DNA from: Gammaproteobacteria bacterium
GTDB lineage: Bacteria; Pseudomonadota; Gammaproteobacteria; Chromatiales; Chromatiaceae
Direction: 5' to 3'
DNA: 7,119 bases
Assembly (NCBI GenBank): GCA_024644505.1
Contig: JAHEHQ010000130.1
Location: 1-7,119, forward strand
The position numbers and the translations under genes are program-made. Shown here piece by piece: positions 1 through 5,839 of the stretch. The notes under the pieces are model-generated. The model had not been told where the DNA came from. It ran no database searches and saw nothing but the letters and a program-made list of their open reading frames with translations. Numbering within the stretch: the stretch's first letter is position 1; every line of letters starts with the position of its first letter.

Positions 1-1366
1 CCTCCAGGGTCAGTCCCTGTATGCCTGTAACCCGTACTCTTTGTCCCGACTCGACAGGGCCGTCGCTCCGGGCATTCCAGACTTCCCCGTGAACCCTGAC
101 CGATCCATGTCCGGAGAACCCGTCGAGGGCCACTCCGGCTGCGCCGACCAGCTGTTCCGCGCCGCTTACCACCGGCCGGTTCCTCGAGCGTATCGCCATG
201 CTCATCACCAGGAACAGAATGCCGGCGCTGACAATGGCAAGAGACAGTATCAGCGGAAGGGCTATGCCGAAACCGGGAGACTCGGTATCGATAAGTATGA
301 CCGAACCGATGACGAAGGCGATGACGCCGCCGATACCCAGGGCGCCGAAGCTGGGCGCAAAGGCCTCGCCGATCATCAGTGCCAGTCCCAGAATAATCAA
401 CGCAACACCGGCATAGTTGATCGGCAGGACCTGGAACGCGTAGAGTGCAAGCAAAAGGGAAATGGCACCGATGGTTCCGGGCACGAAGGTTCCCGGATTG
501 GCAAACTCGTAGATCAGTCCGTAGATGCCTATCAGCATCAGCACGTAGGCCACATTGGGATTGCCTATCACCGCAAGCAGACGGCTGCGCCAGTCGGGGG
601 CCAGGCGTTCCACCACCATAGCGTCGGTATCCAGGGTCAGGGTTTTACCCTGCAGGCTGATCTGGCGTCCGTCGATTTTTTTCAGGAGATCCGGGATATC
701 TTCGGCGATCAGATCTATGACGCCCTCCCTCAATGCCTCTTCAGAGGACAAACTCACACCTTCGCGCACCGCCTTTTCGGCCCACTCCACGTTCCGGCCC
801 CGCAGCTGCGCAAGGCCTCTGAGGTAGGCCGCGGCATCGTTCACCAGTTTCCGGTTCTTTGCGTCACCGGTCTGGGCTCCACCATCGGTTTTTTCCTCGC
901 CTTTCTCCTTCCCACCATCGGAAGGTTTCTTATCCTGATCGCCGCCGCCGGGCAGACCTCCTATCTGCACGGGCGTGGCTGCCCCCAGATTTGTACCGGG
1001 TGCCATCGCCGCGACATGGCTGGCGTAGAGGATGTAGGTGCCCGCACTGGCTGCCCTCGCCCCTGTGGGCGCCACGAACCCCACTATCGGTATGCGGGAT
1101 GCGGTGATCTCCTTGATGATACCGCGCATGGCGGTGTCCAGACCGCCGGGGGTGTCCATCTGCAGTATGACCAGCCCCGCGCGCCGTTCACCTGCCTTCT
1201 CCAGCGCCCGTTCCACGTAGTCGCTGGTGGCAGGCCCTATGGCACCATCCACCTCTAGCACGATGGCCTGCCCCGATGCGCCCGTAACCTCAGCGGCCAC
1301 CCGCCACCCCAGCGCGAGCACAATCAGGGCCAGGAAAAAAACCGGTCTGAAACCTACCCTTCTCAC
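1..1366 (-). CDS. Membrane-bound serine protease, NfeD1b/ClpP class (C-terminus cut by window edge)
   Basis: Predicted membrane protease of the NfeD long form (relatives of archaeal PH1510, which cleaves the hydrophobic tail of stomatin-like SPFH proteins). 455 codons are visible. Residues 8-25 are a signal or membrane segment. The ClpP/SppA-like domain spans about 33-235, with MDTPGGL (70-76) and the nucleophile motif ARAASAGTY, where Ser107 is the likely catalytic serine. Lys173 in KLVNDAAAY is the likely general base by comparison with the PH1510 Ser-Lys dyad. Residues 138-170 are a Gly/Lys/Asp/Glu-rich insertion between the two. About five membrane segments follow (268-290, 296-316, 318-336, 340-361, 366-392), then the start of the NfeD OB-fold domain from about 400, running off the left edge. 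The GTG start at 1366 is the only usable one after the in-frame stop at 1384-1382; AGGAG lies 12 nt upstream, a long spacing. In many genomes a slipin gene follows, here outside the window. Family assignment is firm; substrate is inferred. Confidence 0.93.
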   Translation of the reverse strand, partial: MRRVGFRPVFFLALIVLALGWRVAAEVTGASGQAIVLEVDGAIGPATSDYVERALEKAGERRAGLVILQMDTPGGLDTAMRGIIKEITASRIPIVGFVAPTGARAASAGTYILYASHVAAMAPGTNLGAATPVQIGGLPGGGDQDKKPSDGGKEKGEEKTDGGAQTGDAKNRKLVNDAAAYLRGLAQLRGRNVEWAEKAVREGVSLSSEEALREGVIDLIAEDIPDLLKKIDGRQISLQGKTLTLDTDAMVVERLAPDWRSRLLAVIGNPNVAYVLMLIGIYGLIYEFANPGTFVPGTIGAISLLLALYAFQVLPINYAGVALIILGLALMIGEAFAPSFGALGIGGVIAFVIGSVILIDTESPGFGIALPLILSLAIVSAGILFLVMSMAIRSRNRPVVSGAEQLVGAAGVALDGFSGHGSVRVHGEVWNARSDGPVESGQRVRVTGIQGLTLE

Positions 1367-1483
1367 ACCTAAAGCATACTCCTATTTTCGCGGTTTCATA
1401 ACCAAGCGCGTTTCTGTCGGTCTCCAATGTTTGACGGGCCAAACGCCAAAGAGTTGCAGTAAGATGGGGCAAACCCCAACCGG

Positions 1484-2230
1484 ATGATTCCTGTTTCCAA
1501 AATGATGACCGCTGACAATATTGCCGGGATCAGGGAACTGCTCGCAGCCGCGAAACGCCTGGCCGTGTTGACGGGAGCAGGCATTTCAGCGGAAAGCGGT
1601 GTGCCCACGTTCCGGGGTGTAGACGGGCTTTGGAGAAAATTCCGTGCCGAGGATCTGGCCACTCCCGGTGCTTTTCGGGAGAATCCAACGCTGGTCTGGG
1701 AGTGGTACGACTGGCGAAGAACACTCGTTGCGCAGAAAAAACCCAATCCCGGCCATTTTTCCCTGGCCAGACTTGAGCGGCAGATTCCTGAATTCACCCT
1801 CATTACCCAGAATGTGGATGGATTGCACGATCTCGCGGGCTCCCGACGCCCCCTGAAACTCCATGGCGATATCTGGTCCGTACGCTGCACCCGGTGCGAT
1901 TATCGGGGTACGATGCGGCAGACCCCGTTGGCCGAGATTCCGCCGCACTGCAGCTGCGGTTCACTGTTGAGACCGGATATTGTCTGGTTTGGGGAGATGC
2001 TGCCGGAGAGGATCATCGAGGAAGCCTGGCAGGCGGCACAGACCGCGGATATCTTCATGGTGGTCGGAACCTCGGCCCTGGTGCAGCCGGCGGCCAGCCT
2101 GCCCATGCAGGCAAAGCAGAACGGGGCTGTGGTGATCGAAGTGAATCTCGAAGAGACGCCTTTGAGTCCCTATGCCGACCATGTGCTTCTCGGACCTTCG
2201 GGGACGCTGCTTCCGCAGATGATTCCTTAG
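1484..2230 (+). CDS. cobB: NAD-dependent protein deacylase, class III sirtuin (CobB/SIRT5 type)
   Basis: Cytosolic sirtuin that removes acyl groups from lysine side chains using NAD+, giving nicotinamide and O-acyl-ADP-ribose. All core motifs are present: GAGISAESGVPTFRG (31-45) for NAD binding, QNVDGLH (109-115), catalytic His127 in LHGD, and GTSALVQPAA (195-204). A small zinc module is formed by Cys135 and Cys138 (CTRC) with Cys156 and Cys158 (CSC). The second pair is CxC rather than CxxC, as seen in this class. Tyr75 and Arg78 in YDWRR match the Tyr-x-x-Arg pair that lets SIRT5 and E. coli CobB accept succinyl and malonyl lysine, so desuccinylase activity is likely in addition to deacetylation. 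The length of 248 residues is normal. The start is uncertain: ATGs at 1484, 1502 and 1505 are in frame and none has a good ribosome binding site. It is divergent from the protease gene and stands alone; no acetyltransferase is nearby. Confidence 0.95.
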   Translation: MIPVSKMMTADNIAGIRELLAAAKRLAVLTGAGISAESGVPTFRGVDGLWRKFRAEDLATPGAFRENPTLVWEWYDWRRTLVAQKKPNPGHFSLARLERQIPEFTLITQNVDGLHDLAGSRRPLKLHGDIWSVRCTRCDYRGTMRQTPLAEIPPHCSCGSLLRPDIVWFGEMLPERIIEEAWQAAQTADIFMVVGTSALVQPAASLPMQAKQNGAVVIEVNLEETPLSPYADHVLLGPSGTLLPQMIP

Positions 2231-2271
2231 CTGATGCATTTTCCCTGTAACTGACTGTTGCCTGCACAAGG

Positions 2272-2351
2272 GTAGTCTGCGCAGCGCGAAGCGAAACGCG
2301 GGTTAAAATCCCAAAAAGTTCGAGCGTTTCGCTTCGCGCTGCGCAGGCTAC
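2272..2351. repeat. Inverted pair of GTAG-headed REP-like repeats (REPIN-type)
   Basis: Two 28-nt arms, 2272-2299 and 2324-2351, are inverted copies with a single mismatch (T at 2276 against C in the other arm's complement). They are separated by 24 nt. Each arm begins, reading inward from the outer end, with GTAG, followed by the GC-rich core TGCGCAGCGCGAAGCG, which contains smaller self-complementary words such as CTGCGCAG. A GTAG head followed by an imperfect palindrome is the hallmark of REP elements mobilised by TnpA-REP (RAYT) enzymes, and an inverted doublet is a REPIN. It sits between two convergent genes, the usual place for such elements. No U-tract follows on either strand, so it is not a standard intrinsic terminator, although the long hairpin could block or stabilise transcript ends. 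Confidence 0.75.
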
Positions 2352-2364
2352 ATCGGGTTTAGTA

Positions 2365-3561
2365 TCACTTCCGCTTGTCCATACTCTCCCGCAGCAGATC
2401 TCCCAGCGTACCAAAACTTCCCGGGGTATCGGTGAATTCCTGCGACCCTTTACCCTCCGGTGTGGAACTGGCGGTATCGAGTGAAAGCCCGATACGGCGC
2501 TTGTCGCGGTCGATGCTTAACACCCTGGCTTCCACCGGGTCGCCCGCATTGACGACCTCGCGGGGATGACCGATGCGGCGCTCTGCGCCCATTTCGCTGA
2601 TGTGCACCAAACCCTCGACACCGGGCGTCATTTCAACGAAGGCACCGAACGGCTGCAAGCGGGATACCTTCCCCCGGACCGTCGTACCGACAGGGAAAAG
2701 GCGCTCAACTTCCAGCCAGGGATCATCGGCCAGGGCACGTATCGACAGTGCAATCTTTTCCGGATGACGGGGATTGTCGGTCTTTTCGATTCTCAACACC
2801 GCGACCTCTACCTGCTGACCCGGGGTCAACACTTCACTCGGATGCTTGACCCTCCCAAAACCCAGTTCACTTACGTGGATCATCCCCTCAATGCCGCCAA
2901 TATCCACAAAGGCACCAAACTCCTTCAACGACGTCACGGTGCCCTGCAGAACAGCGCCCTCCTCCAGCCCCGCACGGGTCTCTTCAGCCAATGCCTGCTG
3001 CTCCTCTTCCAGAAGCATGCGGCGGGATACCACCAGGTTGACATGCCTGCCGCCTTCGAACTTGGTGATGCGGAATGCCAGTCTCTGTCCCACATAGCCC
3101 TCAGGTTCCTCCACATAGCGGATGTCGAGCTGAGACACGGGGCAGAACGCCCTGACACCGGCTATCTGGACTTCCACGCCGCCTTTGATGACGCCTGTCA
3201 CCTGTCCTTCCACCGGCAGGCGGTTGTGGAAGGCCTGCTCCAGTTCCGCACTCCCGTGCACGGCACGGGGCTGCCGGTTGCCCAGAAATATCGTACCCGT
3301 GGAGCCGTCGATACTCGTGACTACCCCCTCGACCATTTCTCCCTCTTTGGCTTCGAGATTACCATCCCCGTCTCTCAGGGCATCCAGTTCGATGAGGCCC
3401 TCCGATTTTCCACCCAGGTCCACAAAGGCCTGATCCTCACCAATGGAAACTATCCTGCCTTGTATCCTGTCCCCCACTTTTGGCGTGTCCTTCGAAGGGT
3501 CGGTCTGATGTTCCCGCTCGAACTCGCCGAGCAGTGCTGCAAAACTTTCGTCATCGGTCAT
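2365..3561 (-). CDS. S1-domain RNA-binding protein with four S1 repeats (RpsA-like paralogue)
   Basis: 398-residue cytosolic protein built almost wholly of S1 (OB-fold) RNA-binding domains: about 27-96 (GDRIQGRIVSIGEDQAFVDL), 115-180, 201-275 (GTVTSLKEFGAFVDIGG, IEGMIHVSEL) and 290-361 (GKVSRLQPFGAFVE, VEGLVHISEM). The third and fourth are the most canonical. The N-terminus is short and acidic. The C-terminal tail 377-398 is Ser/Gly-rich and ends in a charged helix (SFGTLGDLLRESMDKRK). Proteobacterial ribosomal protein S1 usually has six repeats and about 555 residues, so this is probably a second, shorter S1 protein acting on mRNA binding, translation or RNA turnover, though four-repeat S1 proteins exist in other phyla. 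The direct target cannot be read from sequence. The ATG at 3561 has only a weak GAG upstream. The gene is single, convergent with the sirtuin and divergent from arsR. Confidence 0.9.
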   Translation of the reverse strand: MTDDESFAALLGEFEREHQTDPSKDTPKVGDRIQGRIVSIGEDQAFVDLGGKSEGLIELDALRDGDGNLEAKEGEMVEGVVTSIDGSTGTIFLGNRQPRAVHGSAELEQAFHNRLPVEGQVTGVIKGGVEVQIAGVRAFCPVSQLDIRYVEEPEGYVGQRLAFRITKFEGGRHVNLVVSRRMLLEEEQQALAEETRAGLEEGAVLQGTVTSLKEFGAFVDIGGIEGMIHVSELGFGRVKHPSEVLTPGQQVEVAVLRIEKTDNPRHPEKIALSIRALADDPWLEVERLFPVGTTVRGKVSRLQPFGAFVEMTPGVEGLVHISEMGAERRIGHPREVVNAGDPVEARVLSIDRDKRRIGLSLDTASSTPEGKGSQEFTDTPGSFGTLGDLLRESMDKRK

Positions 3562-3636
3562 GGGGTATCAACTCGTGAAAAGATCGGGAAGGATAGTTTA
3601 CCAGTCCTGAGCACAAAGCTGGATGTCACCCGCCCC

Positions 3637-3665
3637 TTGCAATGTCCAGACGTTCATTCTATATT
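3637..3665 (+). promoter_or_regulatory. Predicted sigma70 promoter of arsR-arsM
   Basis: TTGCAA (3637-3642) and TATATT (3660-3665) are separated by exactly 17 nt, a good match to the sigma70 consensus. Transcription would begin near 3672, that is, at or one base before the ATG at 3673. Confidence 0.6.
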
Positions 3666-3680
3666 TCGAAAAATGTCGAA
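3665..3680. promoter_or_regulatory. Dyad TTCGA-N6-TCGAA, candidate ArsR operator
   Basis: An inverted repeat with 5-bp arms (3665-3669 and 3676-3680) overlaps the last base of the -10 box, the expected transcription start and the first codons of arsR. ArsR/SmtB repressors bind dyads at this place and release them when metalloid binds. Assignment as operator is inferred from position and symmetry. Confidence 0.5.
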
Positions 3681-4017
3681 TTATAAACCCAACATCCAGG
3701 AACGTGCAGAGATGTTCAAGGCCCTGGGAAACCCCCACCGCCTGGCAATCTTTCACCGCCTGATCGCTTGCTGCTTACCGGGTACCCTGTGTGATGTGGA
3801 TTGTGTGGAACGATTCACCGTTGGCCGTCTGGGTGACGGTCTGGATATCGCGCCATCCACCCTCTCCCACCACCTCAAGGAGCTGAACCGGTCCGGTCTG
3901 ATTGAAATGCGCAGAAACGGCAAGACGGTGGAGTGCTGGATTGAAGCCGACGTACTGGATAACCTGGGGTCTTTTTTCGCTTTACCCCGGGATGAACTCA
4001 TGAGGAATACCCGATGA
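3673..4017 (+). CDS. arsR: ArsR/SmtB-family metalloid-responsive repressor
   Basis: Small winged-helix repressor (114 residues) expected to bind its own promoter as a dimer and let go when As(III) or a related ion binds. FKALGNPHRLAI (15-26) is the ArsR helix-1/2 signature. DIAPSTLSHHLKEL (58-71) is the recognition helix region, followed by the wing LIEMRRNGKTVECW (76-89). Cysteines are Cys33, Cys34, Cys40, Cys44 and Cys88. The classical ELCVCDL sensor of E. coli ArsR is absent, so the ligand site is probably formed by the 33-44 cluster. The ATG at 3673 gives the usual family N-terminus but would be on a leaderless mRNA if the predicted promoter is right. ATG at 3712 (Met14), with AGGAA 9 nt before it, is an alternative that would shorten helix 1. 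The reading frame stays open far upstream to 2566, but that part is antisense to the S1 gene. It overlaps arsM by 4 nt. Confidence 0.9.
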   Translation: MSNYKPNIQERAEMFKALGNPHRLAIFHRLIACCLPGTLCDVDCVERFTVGRLGDGLDIAPSTLSHHLKELNRSGLIEMRRNGKTVECWIEADVLDNLGSFFALPRDELMRNTR

Positions 4018-4889
4018 AAAACAACGACTGCTGTTCCGAGGGCGATACCAGCTGCTGCCCCACAGAACCCTCCACTGCCCTTGAACCGGATCAGCACCGT
4101 CAGAATGTGCGCAAGGCTTACGCCCAGGTCGCGCAGGCCGATACGGCCGGCGACGGTTGCGGTGTCGCGTCCAGCTGCTGCGGTGTATCGGACGATTCAG
4201 CGATCACCAGCCTGATCTCCACTCGGCTCGGCTACAGCAAACAGGACGTCGCGCAGGTGCCTGCCGGTTCGGACATGGGACTGGGCTGCGGCAACCCCAA
4301 GGCTATAGCCGCATTGAAACCCGGTGAGGTGGTGTTGGACCTGGGCTCCGGCGGCGGGTTCGACTGCTTTCTCGCGGCCAGTGAAGTGGGCGATCAGGGA
4401 AGTGTGATCGGCGTGGATATGACGCCGGACATGGTCAGCAAGGCCCGCGGCAATGCGATCAAGGGCGAGTTTAGCAATGTCGAGTTCCGGCTCGGGGAAA
4501 TCGAGCACCTGCCTGTCGCCGATGCCACCGCGGACGTGATCATCTCCAACTGCGTCATAAACCTCTCCCCGGACAAGCCCCAGGTTTTCAGGGAAGCCTT
4601 TCGGGCATTGAAACCCGGAGGCCGGCTGGCCATTTCGGATGTGGTCGCCACTGCACAGCTTCCCGAGCAGATGCGCCGCGATCAAAGGCTGATAGCCGGC
4701 TGCATTGGCAACGCGTCACTGATCGAGGAATTGGAAGATTACATGAGAAGTGCCGGTTTCAGTGATATTCGTATAGAGCCCAAGGAGGATTCCCGGGAGT
4801 TCATCAAGGACTGGGTGCCTGGAAAGAGCATTCAGGATTACGTGGTTTCGGCGAGTATCGAGGCAATCAAGCCCGAAAGTGATACCTAA
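4014..4889 (+). CDS. arsM: Arsenite S-adenosylmethionine methyltransferase
   Basis: Cytosolic enzyme that transfers methyl groups from SAM to As(III), producing methylarsenicals. 291 residues, normal for the family. The Rossmann SAM site is VLDLGSGGGFDCFLAA (107-122), followed by VIGVDMTPDM (131-140). The conserved arsenic-binding cysteines are present: Cys92 in GCGNP, Cys180 in ISNCVINL and Cys230 in AGCIGNA, matching C72, C174 and C224 of CmArsM. Cys49 or the Cys55-Cys56 pair may take the role of C44. The N-terminus carries two further Cys pairs (6-7 and 14-15), a cysteine-rich extension discussed in the findings. Residues 236-285 are the C-terminal lid region. Its ATG overlaps the arsR stop as ATGA (4014-4017), so translation is probably coupled and the gene shares the ArsR-controlled promoter. 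No efflux gene follows; the next gene is on the other strand. Confidence 0.95.
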   Translation: MKNNDCCSEGDTSCCPTEPSTALEPDQHRQNVRKAYAQVAQADTAGDGCGVASSCCGVSDDSAITSLISTRLGYSKQDVAQVPAGSDMGLGCGNPKAIAALKPGEVVLDLGSGGGFDCFLAASEVGDQGSVIGVDMTPDMVSKARGNAIKGEFSNVEFRLGEIEHLPVADATADVIISNCVINLSPDKPQVFREAFRALKPGGRLAISDVVATAQLPEQMRRDQRLIAGCIGNASLIEELEDYMRSAGFSDIRIEPKEDSREFIKDWVPGKSIQDYVVSASIEAIKPESDT

Positions 4890-4930
4890 AGCGCCGACGG
4901 CTGCCCCCTGCCTGCGAAAGCCCGTTGATC

Positions 4931-5812
4931 TTAGGGTTCGAAGTCACCCAGGGTTTGGTAAATCCCTTTTTCATCGATCCAGAGGCTGATCAGCCGGGCA
5001 GGCGTGATGTCGAAGTAGACGTTGCGGATCCTGGTTCCCGGCAGATCCGGCGCTGACAGCTCCGTTGCGTCCATCTCCTCGAGCTCCATCTCCCTCCCCC
5101 GTTCCCTGATGCGTTTAAAACTCTCACAACAGACCCAGAAGGGCACCCCCCTGTCCCGGGCAGCCAGGGCCAGGAGATAGGTGCCCGCCTTGTTCACCAG
5201 ACTGCCGTCCGGCAGCAGGGTGTCGGCGCCCACCAGTGCGAGATCCGCCTGCGCCACCGCCAGCCCCATCTGTGCCTCGGTGATCAGTTCGGTGGGTATC
5301 TTCCATTCCGCCAGTCGCGATGCCAGAAGGTAACCCTCGTTAAGCGGCCGGGATTCCGTGATAACGGCCTGCACTTTCCGATCTTTCAACCGTTCGAATA
5401 CAGCCAGAAGCGTTGAACTGAGACTGTGGGTGATTATGCGCTTTCCGTCGCCGATCTGTTCGACCGCATGGGCCACGGTCTGCTGCACCGCCTCCCCGGA
5501 CCGCCGGATCAGGTCATCGGCCGTATTCACCGCGGCCGCACGCAGCGCCCGCAGGGAGAGACCGGTTCGGGAATCCAGATCAAGGCACCATTCGGCAAGC
5601 AGGTTCCGGATAGGTGCCATGGAAGGCCGGCAAGCGATCAGCTTGTCGCAACGGCGTTTCAACAGCTGCGCCAGTTCGTCGCTGTCCTTGGCCGAAGCAT
5701 TTCCGGCGCTTCGGGAAAGGGTATCCAGACAACGCCTGGCCAATTCGCTGGCCCCGTGTTTGCGGTCCGCGGTCAGCTCGGCCATTGCAGTCTCGAATTC
5801 CTGGTCATCCAT
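4931..5812 (-). CDS. eIF-2B alpha/beta/delta-family protein (ribose-1,5-bisphosphate isomerase-like fold)
   Basis: 293-residue soluble protein of the superfamily that includes eIF-2B regulatory subunits, methylthioribose-1-phosphate isomerase (MtnA) and archaeal ribose-1,5-bisphosphate isomerase. An N-terminal helical region covers about 1-118. The Rossmann-like C-terminal part contains IITHSLSST (126-134), ITESRPLNEG (151-160), VGADTLLPDGSLVNKAGTY (194-212) and YFDITPARLI (266-275), all family motifs. The isomerases use a Cys in the first motif and an Asp in GAD: here Asp197 is kept but the Cys position is Ser130, so classic isomerase activity is doubtful. The protein may bind a sugar phosphate or nucleotide without that chemistry, or use a different one. 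ATG at 5812 follows the stop of the LysM gene by 27 nt, with only a weak AAGAA before it, which suggests an operon and possibly translational coupling. It faces arsM with 41 nt between. Family is sure, function unknown. Confidence 0.85.
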   Translation of the reverse strand: MDDQEFETAMAELTADRKHGASELARRCLDTLSRSAGNASAKDSDELAQLLKRRCDKLIACRPSMAPIRNLLAEWCLDLDSRTGLSLRALRAAAVNTADDLIRRSGEAVQQTVAHAVEQIGDGKRIITHSLSSTLLAVFERLKDRKVQAVITESRPLNEGYLLASRLAEWKIPTELITEAQMGLAVAQADLALVGADTLLPDGSLVNKAGTYLLALAARDRGVPFWVCCESFKRIRERGREMELEEMDATELSAPDLPGTRIRNVYFDITPARLISLWIDEKGIYQTLGDFEP

Positions 5813-5839
5813 TTCTTGGGCAATGTCAGACAGGGTAAT

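Noticed and set aside
41..1258. Long plus-strand open frame of 405 codons
   Set aside because: It is antisense to the NfeD protease gene, whose translation shows clear family motifs and membrane segments. The plus frame is Gln/His/Arg-rich and resembles no protein.
1431..1465. Possible sirtuin promoter TTGACG with TAAGAT
   Set aside because: The spacing is 23 nt, too long for sigma70, and no better pair was found.
1465..1478. Small hairpin TGGGG-CAAA-CCCCA just before the sirtuin start
   Set aside because: Only five pairs, common by chance in GC-rich DNA. It could hide a ribosome binding site, but the start codon itself is uncertain, so I do not call it.
1396..1948. Minus-strand open frames opposite the sirtuin gene
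   Set aside because: They have no recognisable domains, and the plus-strand sirtuin contains every catalytic motif.
2566..3672. Upstream extension of the arsR reading frame, giving 483 codons
   Set aside because: This part is antisense to the four-S1-domain gene and has no recognisable domain. Only the last 114 codons, from 3673, are ArsR, and the promoter lies inside the extension.
4197..4685. Minus-strand open frame of 162 codons inside arsM
   Set aside because: Antisense to a well-supported methyltransferase; low-complexity His/Gly/Asp composition and no domain.
4890..4930. Terminator between arsM and the eIF-2B-like gene
   Set aside because: Only a short GCCGACGGC dyad is present, with no T-run on either strand, so an intrinsic terminator cannot be supported.
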